DNA of 64,000 nt, taken from the NCBI RefSeq assembly GCF_024172095.1, contig NZ_JAMZDX010000001.1, forward strand, positions 1-64,000, in the 5' to 3' direction. A program made the position numbers and the translations under genes. Below, piece by piece: positions 1-8,769 of this stretch. Below the pieces are notes generated by a model. That model was given only the letters and a program-made list of their open reading frames with translations. It ran no database searches and had not been told where the DNA came from. Every line of letters starts with the position of its first letter. Position 1 is the stretch's first letter. This DNA is from Kitasatospora cinereorecta (lineage in GTDB: Bacteria > Actinomycetota > Actinomycetes > Streptomycetales > Streptomycetaceae).

Positions 1-1
1 G

Positions 2-499
2 GCACCACGGGACGGCGGGGGGCGTCACGGGCACCTCGGGCCCCAGCGGTTGCTGGGCCTTGGCGGGGTGCCGATCACCGTGGCGGTGTCGCTCGTGGTG
101 GTGTTCGCCTGGTTCACCGCGCTGATCGGACGGGCCCGGACGGGCTTCGGCGGGGCGTGGTTCATGCTGCCGGTGGCGCTGGTCGGCGGGTGGGTGGGGG
201 CCCGCCTGCTGGTGTGGCCTCTGCGCCGGCTGATGCCGGAGCCGCCCCCGCCGCCCTCGCACCGCGACTTCGTGGGGCTGGGCTGCGTGATCCGCACCGG
301 GCGGGTCGGGCCCGACTTCGGGCAGGCCGAGGTCCGTGCGGCCGACGGTTCGTCCGCCGTGGTGCAGGTCCGCCAGAGCCGCGACGACGCGGCCGGTGCG
401 GGGAACGTGCTCCGCGCCGGGGTCTGCGCACTCATTTACGACTACGACGAGGACGGCGCGTTCTTCCGGGTCATGCCCCTCCCGCCGTCCACCGGCTGA
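2..499 (+). CDS. YqiJ-like inner membrane protein, C-terminal part (5' end outside window)
   Basis: The frame is open to the left edge, so this is the C-terminal part of a longer protein; a TTG at 50 is possible but would start in front of a transmembrane helix. Two hydrophobic segments lie just inside (VAVSLVVVFAWF and VALVGGWVGARLL). They are followed by a Pro-rich hinge and a soluble tail of about 90 residues that looks like the small beta-barrel (OB/NfeD-like) domain of YqiJ. It stands 94 bp upstream of a flotillin gene, as yqiJ stands next to yqiK in other bacteria. That supports a role in organising flotillin membrane domains. The family call rests on topology plus context, not on a diagnostic motif. 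Confidence 0.6.
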   Translation, partial: APRDGGGRHGHLGPQRLLGLGGVPITVAVSLVVVFAWFTALIGRARTGFGGAWFMLPVALVGGWVGARLLVWPLRRLMPEPPPPPSHRDFVGLGCVIRTGRVGPDFGQAEVRAADGSSAVVQVRQSRDDAAGAGNVLRAGVCALIYDYDEDGAFFRVMPLPPSTG

Positions 500-593
500 C
501 GCGGTCCACGCGGCCTGTCCCGCAGCCGTTCCGTCCGTCCGCCCGCGCGTCCGTTCACATCCATTCACGGCAAGGTCGTCCAAGGGAACAGCC

Positions 594-2651
594 ATGTCTG
601 TCGTCACCATCGGAATCGGCGTGCTCGTCGCCGTCCTCCTGCTCATCGGCCTGGGCACGCTGCTGCTCTTCGGCCGGCTGTTCCGCAAGGTGGTCCAGGG
701 CGAGGCCCTGATCGTCTCGCGGCCCAAGAACGTCGACGTGACGTTCACCGGCGCCCTGGTCCTGCCGACACTGCACCGGGCGGAGGTCATGGACATCTCG
801 GTGAAGACCATCGAGATCTCCCGGACCGGCCGGGAGGGCATGATCTGCAAGGACAACATCCGCGCCGACATCCAGATCACCTTCTTCGTCCGGGTCAACA
901 AGACCGTCGAGGACGTCATCAAGGTCGCGCAGGCGATCGGCACCGAGCGGGCGAGCCACCAGGAGACCCTGCAGAACCTGTTCAGCGCTAAGTTCGCCGA
1001 GGCGCTGCGCACCGTCGGCAAGCAGCTCGACTTCGCCGACCTCTACACCCACCGCGAGGAGTTCCGGGACCGGATCGTCGCGGCCATCGGCACGGACCTG
1101 AACGGCTATCACCTCGAGGACGCCGCGATCGACCACCTCGAGCAGACCCCGATGGCCCAGCTCGACCCGACGAACATCCTCGACGCCCAGGGCATCCGGA
1201 AGATCACCGAGCTGACCGCGCTGGAGCACATCCGCACCAACGACTTCCAGCGCAACGAGGAGATGGAGATCACCCGCCAGAACGTGGACGCCCGGGAGGC
1301 CGTCCTCGAGCTGGAGCGGCGCCGCGCCGAGGCCGAGATCCGCCAGCGCAAGGGGATCGAGACCCTGCGCGCGCAGGAGGAGGCCGCCACCGCGATGGTC
1401 CAGGAGGAGGAGCGGCTCAAGGCCCACGGCGCGCTGCTGCGCACCGAGGAACTGCTCGGCGTGCAGCGGGAGAACCAGCAGCGGGAGATCGCGGTCGCCG
1501 AGAAGAACCGGGAGCGGGTGCTCGCGGTGGAGACCGAGCGGATCGAGAAGGACCGGCTGCTGGAGGTCGTCAACCGCGAACGCGAGGTACAGCTCGCCCA
1601 GGCGGACGTCGAGAAGGAGGTCGAGGTCAAGCGCCGCGGCGTGGCCGAGGTGGTGCGCGAGCGGGTCGCCGTCGAGCGCACGGTCGCGGAGCAGGAGGAG
1701 GAGATCAAGCGGGTCCGCGTCGTCCAGGAGGCCGAGCGCACGCGGCAGAGCGTGATCATCGCTGCCGAGGCGGAGGCGCAGGAGCAGCTGGTCAAGGACA
1801 TCAAGGCGGCCGAGGCCGCCGAGCAGGCCGCGCACCTGCGGGCGAAGGAGCAGCTGGTGCTGGCCGAGGCCGGCCAGAAGAGCGCCGAGCTGGACGCCGT
1901 CGCCAACCTCCGCCGGGCCGAGGGCGAACGGGCCTTGGCCGGAGCCGCCGGTCTGGCCCAGGCCGAGGTGGCGGAGCGTCAGGCCCTAGCCGAGGCTGCC
2001 GGCGTGCGGGCCCGGCTGGAGGGCGAGGCCGCCGGCCTGAAGGAGAAGGCCGACGCGATCGAGAAGGTCGGCCTGGCCGAGGCCGCGGTGGCGGAGAGCA
2101 AGGCCAACGCGGAGGCCGCGGGCATCCGGGAACGGCTGCTGGGCGAGGCCGCCGGCCTGGAGAAGAAGGCGGCCGCGATGGCCGCGCTCGACGAGGTCTC
2201 CCGGTCGCACGAGGAGTTCCGGCTCCGGCTGGCCGCGGACAAGGAGGTCCGGCTGGCCGCGCTGGAGGTGCAGAGCAAGGTCGCCGAGGCCCAGGCGGCG
2301 GTGCTGGCCGCAGGCCTGGAGAGCGCGGACATCGACATCGTCGGCGGCGACAGCGTCTTCCTCGAGCGGCTGGTCGGGGCGGTGTCCTTCGGCAAGGGCA
2401 TCGACGCGGCGGTCCATAGCTCGGAGACCGTCAAGGCCCTGGGCGCGGACTGGCTGAGCGGCGAGCGGAACTTCAGCGAGGACGCCACGGACGTGCTGCG
2501 CGCCCTGGCGGCCGGCGGGCCGTGGAACCTGGCCGTGCTGCAGCGGCTGCTCGCCGCCGGCGCTGCCGACGGCACGCTGCCGGCGGATCCGGCCCGGCTG
2601 CTCAACGGCACCGCCGCCGCCACCGGTGGCGCCAACAGCACCGGCATGTAA
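594..2651 (+). CDS. Flotillin / SPFH-domain protein
   Basis: A 685-residue membrane-anchored scaffold. An N-terminal hydrophobic helix (residues about 3-27) precedes an SPFH/band-7 domain (about 35-220). A long charged coiled coil follows (about 225-560), rich in the EAE, ERR and EAAG repeats typical of flotillins, with copies of GEAAGLKEKA / GEAAGLEKKA. The C-terminal part ends in a Gly/Ala/Thr-rich tail. Flotillins oligomerise under the cytoplasmic membrane and organise functional membrane microdomains. ATG 594 was chosen because it places the membrane helix at the very N-terminus; the open frame reaches further up only through the preceding gene. The next gene starts 41 bp downstream on the same strand. 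Confidence 0.9.
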   Translation: MSVVTIGIGVLVAVLLLIGLGTLLLFGRLFRKVVQGEALIVSRPKNVDVTFTGALVLPTLHRAEVMDISVKTIEISRTGREGMICKDNIRADIQITFFVRVNKTVEDVIKVAQAIGTERASHQETLQNLFSAKFAEALRTVGKQLDFADLYTHREEFRDRIVAAIGTDLNGYHLEDAAIDHLEQTPMAQLDPTNILDAQGIRKITELTALEHIRTNDFQRNEEMEITRQNVDAREAVLELERRRAEAEIRQRKGIETLRAQEEAATAMVQEEERLKAHGALLRTEELLGVQRENQQREIAVAEKNRERVLAVETERIEKDRLLEVVNREREVQLAQADVEKEVEVKRRGVAEVVRERVAVERTVAEQEEEIKRVRVVQEAERTRQSVIIAAEAEAQEQLVKDIKAAEAAEQAAHLRAKEQLVLAEAGQKSAELDAVANLRRAEGERALAGAAGLAQAEVAERQALAEAAGVRARLEGEAAGLKEKADAIEKVGLAEAAVAESKANAEAAGIRERLLGEAAGLEKKAAAMAALDEVSRSHEEFRLRLAADKEVRLAALEVQSKVAEAQAAVLAAGLESADIDIVGGDSVFLERLVGAVSFGKGIDAAVHSSETVKALGADWLSGERNFSEDATDVLRALAAGGPWNLAVLQRLLAAGAADGTLPADPARLLNGTAAATGGANSTGM

Positions 2652-2692
2652 CGCGAGGACGTCGGGAACGGCCAGGGAGCACAGGAAGAGAC

Positions 2693-5600
2693 ATGGGCGT
2701 CGAAGACGGCACCTACCGGATCCTGCAGGCGCGGCTCGCCGACCGTGCCGCAGAGCTGGGGCGACGGGCGCAGGAACTGAACGTCCTGCGCCAGGAGGCC
2801 TTCGGCGCCCGGGCGCTGGAGCTCACGGGCGCGGTCCGGCCGCGCACCGCCGGGGAGGGCAGGGCCTGCGGCATCGTCGCCGTCCGCCCCGGCGTCCTGC
2901 TGATCGGGACGACGGCGGCCGGCCTCGACCAGGACCTGCTCTCCCTGCACGCCCTCGACGGCTCGCCGCTCGACCCCGGCGCGGTCCCCGGCCTGCTCGA
3001 CGACGAGCGGTTCCACCGCGACCTGGCCGAGCTGCTCCGGTACTACCGCGACGCACGGCTCGCCCGCCTGCTGCGCACCGCGTCCGGACGGCTGCTGGCG
3101 GTCTTCCGGACCGGTGGGAACGACGGTGACCAGCGCGTCCTGAGCTGGCAGCTCTCCGCCGACCGGGTCGAGTACCTCGGCAACCACGGCGAGCGCGACC
3201 TCCCCGAGCCGCCGGCCGACGAACTCGTCTGGACGACCGCCGGCCGCGAGCACCACAAGGACGGCCGGATCAGGACGGCGGACGTCTCCGTCGCCACCAC
3301 CGGAGGCAGCCTCACCGTGCGCGCCGTCCCCGGCGACCGTCTGCTGTACGAGGAGCCGGTCGACGAACCGTTGCAGAGCCTCGCGGACGCCGCGGTCGCC
3401 CACGCGCGGGCCGGCGCGCTGCTGCTTCTGCGGATCCGCCCGTACAACGAACCCGCCGACCGGTACCTCGTCGTCAACACCCGCACCGGGTCGGTGCGCC
3501 GCCAGGACTCGCTCGGCCTCGGCGCCCGGCTGCTCCCGGCCGAGCAGGGCCTGATCTTCCCCGGCGGCTACGAGCTGGCCGACGGCACCCACCACGTCTT
3601 CCGCGCGGACGGCGCGGACGGCACCGACCACATGCGCTTCGACACCGTCCGGCCCGCACCCAACGGGGAGGACCTGCTCTACGTCCTGAGCAGCCCCACC
3701 CGCGCCCAAGTCCTGCTGCTGCCGTGGAACACCGTCCGCCGCGAGGCCGCCGCGGCCCTCCAGGGCGTGGCGCACACCGTGCTCCCGGACGGCACGCTGG
3801 TACTGCTCAGGCCGGACCGCCAGCCGGTCCGCACGCACGAGCTCCAGCTGTGGCAGACCCCCTTCCAGTCCGCCGACTTCGCCGCCGCGCAGCCGGTCGG
3901 TGACGGCCCGCTGGAGCGGATCGGCAACGCCGACCTGGTGGCCGGCATCGCCGACTGCCTCGAGGTGGTGCGGACCGCCACCACCGGGAGCCGCGACGAC
4001 CGTGGGCCGGCCGCCGCCGATCCCGTCCTCGACGCCTGCACCAGGACGGCGACCCGACACTACTGGCTCGCCGACACCGGCCTGCTCGGGCCGCTCACCG
4101 AACTGCGCGAGGCCGCCGAACAGCTGGCCGCCGAACAGGCCCGGATCAGCGGGCTCGCCGCCCGCGCCGCCCAGGCACTGGAACAGGCCCGCGAGGAGGC
4201 CGCGGCCCTCGTCCGCCGCTCCCACGGCGAGCCGCCCACCGACGCCGACGGATGGACCGTCCACCTCACCGAACTGCGCCAGGCCCAGGGCCGGACCCGG
4301 ACGCTCCGCGAGCTGCCGCAGCTCGACCTCGCCGCCCTCGAACGCGTCGAGGCCGAGCTCGCCGCCGAACTGACCGCCGCGATCGAGCGCGCCCTCGCGT
4401 TCTTCGCCGAACCCCGGGCCTTCGCCGATCCGCTCGCCGCGGCACAGCACGCCGCCGAGGAGGCCGAGTCGGTCACCACCACCGCCGACGCCGCACTGCT
4501 CACCGGCCGCCTCGGCGAGCAGGCGGACGCGCTGGCCACCGTGACCGACCTGGTCACCGGCGCGGTCGCCGCCGACCCGGCCGCCGGAACTGCCGTCCTG
4601 CTGGCCATCGGCGAAGTCCTGGCCGCCGTCAACCGGGCCCGCGCCGTCCTGGCGAACCGGCGCCGCACCCTGCTCGACGCCGAGCACCGCGCCGCCCACG
4701 CCGCCGAGTCGGCCCTGCTCGCCCAGGCGACCACCGCCGCCCTGACCGCCGCCGACGGGCCCGCCGCCTGCGACGACCAGCTCGCCCGGCTGCTGCTGCG
4801 CGTCGACGCCCTCGAAGCCCGCTTCGCCGAGGCGGAGGACCTCGCCGCCGACCTGGCCCTGCGCCGCGAGGAGATCCAGCAGGCCTTCGCCGCCCGCCGG
4901 CAGGCCCTGCTGGACGAGGCCGCCGCCCGGGCCGACCGGATCGCCGCCTCCGGGCAGCGCGCCCTGGAAGCCCTGCGCCGCAGACTCGCCGGGCTGGCCA
5001 CCGCCGCCGACGTCCACGCCGCCCAGGCCGCCGACCCGATGGCGGTGCGCGTCCGCGCGGCGGCCGGCGAACTGCGCGGCCTCGACGACCCGGTGCGCGC
5101 CCAGGAACTGGAGGACGGCCTGCTCGGCGCCGGTCGCGCCGCCCTCCGTGACCTGCGCGACCGCGCCGACCTCTCCGAGGACGGCGGCGCGAGCGTCCGG
5201 CTCGGCCGCCACCGCTTCGCGGTCCGCCGCGAGCCGGTCGAACTCGTCCTGCAGCCCGATGGCGACGGTCTTGCGTTCCTCGTCACGGGCACCGGCTACC
5301 GCCGCCCCGCCCGGGTGCCGGAACTGCTCGCCGGGCGCGAGTTCTGGACCCAACCCCTGGTCAGCGAGTCACCCGCGCTCTACCGCGCCGAGTACCTCGC
5401 CGCCGCCCTGCTGCCCGGCGCCACCGACGAACCGCTGCTCGACCAGGTCCGTCGCGCCGCCGAACGCGCCCACGACGAGGGGTACGAGCGCGGCGTCCAC
5501 GACCACGACGCCGCGCTCATCCTCGGCGCGCTGCTGCGCCTGCGCGCCGGCGCCGGGCTGCTGGAACACCCGGCCGAGGTGCGCGCCGCGGCGCAGCTGT

Positions 5601-7459
5601 TCTGGGCCCACGGCACGGACGACCGGCAGCGCGCCGCGTGGCGGCTGCGGGCCCGCTCCCTCGGCCGGGCCCGGGAGCGTTTCGGAGCCGGCGCCGCGGT
5701 CGCCGCACTGGCCGAACTGTCCGCGGAACTCGGCGACGCCGTCGACGCGTTCGCGTCCACGCACGGCCTGCCGACGGAGTGCCACGCCGGCGCCTACCTG
5801 GTCGAGGAGCTCGCCGCCCCCGCGGAGGGCTTCGCCACCAGCGCCGCCGCCCGCACCCTCCTCGACGGCTTCCGGCACACCGACGCCGCTCCCGCCCTCG
5901 CCGCCGACCTCGACGCCCTCGGCGACGACCTGCCGGCCCGCCGCCAGCTCGCCGCCGTCTGGCTCGGCGCCCACGCCACCGCCCAGGCCACCACCCACGC
6001 CCACGTCCAGCGGGCCGAGGAGGGCTCGGCCGAGGAGGGCCTCGCCGAGGCCGTCGCCCAGCTGTGCACACCCGGCCTGCCGCGCTACGAGATCGCCGCG
6101 CCCATCGGCGAGACCGTCCACGGCCTGCTCGGCACCCACCCCCGGCTCCAGGACGGCCGGCTGACCGTCCGCATCGACGAACTGCCGCATCGGGCAAAGC
6201 TGTTCCGGAGCGAACGGGCCCCCGCCCACCGCGCCTTCCAGCAGCGGCGCGCCGAAGTCCTGGCTGCCGAACGGACCCGGCTTCGGCTGGACGACTTCCG
6301 GCCGCGCCCGCTCGCCGGCTTCGTCCGCAACCAGCTCGTCGACCAGGTCTACCTGCCGCTGGCGGGACACAGCCTCGCGAAGCAGCTGGGCACCCTCGAC
6401 ACCGCCGCCACCACCGATCGCAGCGGCCTGCTGCTGCTCCTGTCCCCGCCCGGCTACGGCAAGACCACCCTGCTGGAGTACATCGCCGACCGCCTCGGCC
6501 TGCTGATGGTCCGCGTCGACGGCCCCGCCCTGGGCGCCGGAACGACCACCCTCGACCCCGGCCGGGCACCCGACGCGGCCGCCCGTCGCGAGGTGGAGAA
6601 GATCGTCTTCGCCCTGGAGGCGGGCAGCAACGTCCTGCTGCACGTGGACGACATCCAGCACGTCTCCGCCGAACTCCTGCAGAAGTTCATCCCGCTGTGC
6701 GACACCCAGCGCCGCATCGAGGCCGTCAGCGACGGCACCCCCCGCAGCTACGACCTCCGCGGCCGCCGCTTCGCCGTCTGCCTCGCCGGAAACCCCTACA
6801 CCGCCCGCGGCCGGCGCTTCGAGATCCCCGACATGCTCGCCAACCGCGCCGACGTGTGGAACCTCGGCGAGGTGCTGACCGGACACCAGGAACTCTTCGC
6901 GCTGTCCTTCCTGGAGAACGCGCTCGCCGCCAACCCGGTGCTGGCCCCGCTCGCCGGCACCGACCCGGCCGACCTGCGCCTACTCATCGCCCTCGCCGAC
7001 GGCGATCCGAGCGCCCACGCCGACCGGCTCGCCCGACCCGTGCCCGACCTGGACCGGGCCCTGGCCGCGCTGACCCGTCTGCGACAGGTCCAGCGGACCG
7101 TCCTGACCGTCAACAGCGCCTACATCGCCTCCGCCGCCCAGCAGGAGAACGACCGCTCAGAGCCGGCGTTCCTGCTCCAGGGCTCCTATCGGACCATGGC
7201 GCAGCTCGCCGCCCGGATCGACCCGGTCCAGAGCGAGGCCGAGATCGAGGCCCTGCTCGACGACCACTACCGCGCCGAGGCCCGCACCCTCGGCAGCGCC
7301 GCCGAGGCCAACCTGCTCAAGCTCGCCCTGCTCCGCAGCCGGGCCACCCCCGAACAGGCCGCCCGCTGGCAGGGCCTGTGCGCCGGCTACCCCTCGTCGC
7401 CCGCCGCACCCGGCCAGCCCAGCATCCTCGCGCCGAACACCGCCGTCTCCAGGGTGTAG
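2693..7459 (+). CDS. Giant coiled-coil AAA ATPase linked to flotillin
   Basis: A 1588-residue protein. The N-terminal ~450 residues look like beta-propeller-like repeats. Residues about 480-900 are very Ala/Glu/Arg-rich predicted coiled coil. A AAA-type ATPase module sits near the C-terminus: Walker A SPPGYGKTT (residues 1251-1259) and Walker B-like LLHVDD (Asp1319-Asp1320), followed by a FAVCLAGNPY sensor-1-like strand. Homologues are commonly labelled 'DNA repair ATPase', but nothing in the sequence shows a repair role. The tight linkage to flotillin suggests a membrane-domain or stress-response machine. ATG 2693 is preceded by a purine-rich stretch (GGAAGAG). Its 3' end overlaps the convergent PucR gene by 73 bp. 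Confidence 0.8.
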   Translation: MGVEDGTYRILQARLADRAAELGRRAQELNVLRQEAFGARALELTGAVRPRTAGEGRACGIVAVRPGVLLIGTTAAGLDQDLLSLHALDGSPLDPGAVPGLLDDERFHRDLAELLRYYRDARLARLLRTASGRLLAVFRTGGNDGDQRVLSWQLSADRVEYLGNHGERDLPEPPADELVWTTAGREHHKDGRIRTADVSVATTGGSLTVRAVPGDRLLYEEPVDEPLQSLADAAVAHARAGALLLLRIRPYNEPADRYLVVNTRTGSVRRQDSLGLGARLLPAEQGLIFPGGYELADGTHHVFRADGADGTDHMRFDTVRPAPNGEDLLYVLSSPTRAQVLLLPWNTVRREAAAALQGVAHTVLPDGTLVLLRPDRQPVRTHELQLWQTPFQSADFAAAQPVGDGPLERIGNADLVAGIADCLEVVRTATTGSRDDRGPAAADPVLDACTRTATRHYWLADTGLLGPLTELREAAEQLAAEQARISGLAARAAQALEQAREEAAALVRRSHGEPPTDADGWTVHLTELRQAQGRTRTLRELPQLDLAALERVEAELAAELTAAIERALAFFAEPRAFADPLAAAQHAAEEAESVTTTADAALLTGRLGEQADALATVTDLVTGAVAADPAAGTAVLLAIGEVLAAVNRARAVLANRRRTLLDAEHRAAHAAESALLAQATTAALTAADGPAACDDQLARLLLRVDALEARFAEAEDLAADLALRREEIQQAFAARRQALLDEAAARADRIAASGQRALEALRRRLAGLATAADVHAAQAADPMAVRVRAAAGELRGLDDPVRAQELEDGLLGAGRAALRDLRDRADLSEDGGASVRLGRHRFAVRREPVELVLQPDGDGLAFLVTGTGYRRPARVPELLAGREFWTQPLVSESPALYRAEYLAAALLPGATDEPLLDQVRRAAERAHDEGYERGVHDHDAALILGALLRLRAGAGLLEHPAEVRAAAQLFWAHGTDDRQRAAWRLRARSLGRARERFGAGAAVAALAELSAELGDAVDAFASTHGLPTECHAGAYLVEELAAPAEGFATSAAARTLLDGFRHTDAAPALAADLDALGDDLPARRQLAAVWLGAHATAQATTHAHVQRAEEGSAEEGLAEAVAQLCTPGLPRYEIAAPIGETVHGLLGTHPRLQDGRLTVRIDELPHRAKLFRSERAPAHRAFQQRRAEVLAAERTRLRLDDFRPRPLAGFVRNQLVDQVYLPLAGHSLAKQLGTLDTAATTDRSGLLLLLSPPGYGKTTLLEYIADRLGLLMVRVDGPALGAGTTTLDPGRAPDAAARREVEKIVFALEAGSNVLLHVDDIQHVSAELLQKFIPLCDTQRRIEAVSDGTPRSYDLRGRRFAVCLAGNPYTARGRRFEIPDMLANRADVWNLGEVLTGHQELFALSFLENALAANPVLAPLAGTDPADLRLLIALADGDPSAHADRLARPVPDLDRALAALTRLRQVQRTVLTVNSAYIASAAQQENDRSEPAFLLQGSYRTMAQLAARIDPVQSEAEIEALLDDHYRAEARTLGSAAEANLLKLALLRSRATPEQAARWQGLCAGYPSSPAAPGQPSILAPNTAVSRV

Positions 7460-8457
7460 CGCTGCAACGCGTCGTCCGGGTCGAGCCCGGTCAGCCGGAC
7501 GACGCGCTCGACCCGGTACGCCAACGCCCGCACGCTCAGCCCTAGCCGCCGGGCCGCCTCCGCCGTGACGTAGCGCGACTCGGCGAGCGCCGTCAGGGTC
7601 TCCAGCAGCGGACCGGCACCGCCCCGAGTCGTCAGCAGCGGGCCCAGCACCCCGCGCACCAGCTCCTCCAGGGCGTCCCGGTCCCGCAGCAGCACCGGCA
7701 GCACCAGCAGATCGGCCGCGTGCAGCAACTGCCCCGGCAGGCCCAGCTGGCCGGCCTGCTCCAGCGCCGACCGCGCCTCCTCGTACGAGTGCACCACCCC
7801 GCCGGGGCCGCTGTGCGGCCGCCCCACCACCACCCGGCGGCCCTGGGTCAGCTCCGCGAAGGCCCTGACCGCGGTGGACTCCCCGGGACCGGCCGGCACG
7901 ATGCACACCAGCCGTCCGTGCTTCACCGCCAGCAGCACATCCTGATCGCCGAACCGGCCGAGCAGCTGCCGCTCCAGTGCCCGCACCATGGGGTCGTCCA
8001 GGTCGTAGCCGTCGCCTTCGGCCACCGCGACGACGTGTGCGCAGGCCAGGTTGATCCCGAAACGCTCTGCGTGCTCGGCCAGCCGGCCCAGGTCGCTGCG
8101 GCTGCTCAGCAGATCCGCCACGAACTCCCGCCGGCCGGCCTCCTCCCGCTGCAGCCGCTCCCGGTACGCCCGGCTGTGCCCCGCCGCCAGCGCGGCCACC
8201 GCGGCCCGCAGCGCCGTCAGCGAGGCCGCGTCCACCTGCTGGCCGACCCAGACCCGTCCGGTCGCGGCCAGCCGCTCGTCGACCAGCTCGGCCAGCCCCC
8301 GGCCGTCCTGCGCCGCCCGGTCGCCGTACTCACGGAGCGCCTCCAGCTCCTCCCGCCGCAGCCGTCGCCCGCTCCGGGCCACCTCCGCCAGCACCTGCAC
8401 CCACGCACCGTCCTCCGACGGCGCGGGCACCTCCGAGGCCGTTCCGACGGCAGCCAC
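7387..8457 (-). CDS. PucR-family transcriptional regulator (helix-turn-helix)
   Basis: 356 residues from GTG 8457. The C-terminal domain carries the PucR/CdaR-type helix-turn-helix (VTAEAARRLGLSVRALAYRV) and the typical ending ALQRYTLETAVFGARMLGWP; the middle resembles the GGDEF-like fold of PucR regulators. It is a DNA-binding regulator, ligand unknown. The frame stays open upstream to 8670, but that part reads through the attL tRNA fragment and terminator, so the later GTG is preferred. It is the last chromosomal gene before the integrated element. Its 3' end overlaps the ATPase gene tail to tail by 73 bp. Confidence 0.8.
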   Translation of the reverse strand: MAAVGTASEVPAPSEDGAWVQVLAEVARSGRRLRREELEALREYGDRAAQDGRGLAELVDERLAATGRVWVGQQVDAASLTALRAAVAALAAGHSRAYRERLQREEAGRREFVADLLSSRSDLGRLAEHAERFGINLACAHVVAVAEGDGYDLDDPMVRALERQLLGRFGDQDVLLAVKHGRLVCIVPAGPGESTAVRAFAELTQGRRVVVGRPHSGPGGVVHSYEEARSALEQAGQLGLPGQLLHAADLLVLPVLLRDRDALEELVRGVLGPLLTTRGGAGPLLETLTALAESRYVTAEAARRLGLSVRALAYRVERVVRLTGLDPDDALQRYTLETAVFGARMLGWPGAAGDEG

Positions 8458-8556
8458 TCCACTTCCCCCGTCCGCACCCTGACAGCGACACGCCGACCCA
8501 CGGTACGCACAAGCCCCCGCAGCGCAATGCCCGGGGCGAAGCAGGACGCCGGGACA

Positions 8557-8597
8557 GCAAAAGGCCCCCAGCGAGTTCTCACTGGGGGCCTTTCTGC
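8557..8597. terminator. Chromosomal terminator left at attL
   Basis: An inverted repeat (arms AAAGGCCCCCAG / CTGGGGGCCTTT, almost perfect) with a T-run on the minus strand. It lies just past the 3' tRNA fragment at attL. Before integration it would have been the natural terminator of the minus-strand tRNA-Phe gene. On the plus strand the T-run is short and interrupted. Confidence 0.75.
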
Positions 8598-8606
8598 CTT
8601 GCAGCA

Positions 8607-8654
8607 GCTGTGGCCAGGGCCGGGGTCGAACCGGCGACCTTCCGCTTTTCAGGC
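8607..8654. repeat. attL: 48-bp duplicate of the tRNA-Phe 3' half
   Basis: Identical over 48 bp to 24458-24505. It covers the anticodon loop (GAA), variable region, T arm and 3' acceptor strand of tRNA-Phe (minus strand). The bases further right do not form a D arm or the 5' anticodon stem, so this is not a working tRNA, although the minus-strand reading still shows a stray GGCCAG that resembles the tRNA 5' end. Confidence 0.92.
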
Positions 8655-8689
8655 CGCTGCGGTAGGCCATGAGCTGGCCCGATCAGCAG

Positions 8690-8720
8690 GACGGCCGGTC
8701 CTAAGAGGTGTCCGGCCGTC
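8690..8720. terminator. Hairpin downstream of the GHKL gene
   Basis: A 9-bp inverted repeat (GACGGCCGG / CCGGCCGTC) separated by 13 bp, lying 50 bp beyond the stop codon of the leftward GHKL ATPase gene. It may end that transcript before it enters attL. No T-run follows, so the terminator role is tentative. Confidence 0.4.
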
Positions 8721-8737
8721 TGCTTGTGTACGTCACT

Positions 8738-8759
8738 GTTGGCATACGCGTTGGCATAC
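8738..8759. promoter_or_regulatory. Left arm-type integrase site, two repeats 12 bp apart
   Basis: Two perfect copies of GTTGGCATAC at 8738 and 8750. The same pair, in the same orientation and with the same 12-bp step (one copy with one mismatch), occurs at 24379 and 24391 beside attR. Paired short repeats flanking the core are what tyrosine recombinases use as arm sites. That role is inferred from position and symmetry. Confidence 0.6.
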
Positions 8760-8769
8760 GGTGCGGTCG

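Noticed and set aside
1979..5353. Very long open frame on the minus strand opposite the flotillin and ATPase genes
   Set aside because: It lies antisense to well supported genes, has Gly/Arg-rich composition without domains, and arises from the third-position GC bias.
8611..8680. Second tRNA-Phe gene at the left element end
   Set aside because: Only the 3' half matches; the 5' anticodon stem and D arm cannot form.
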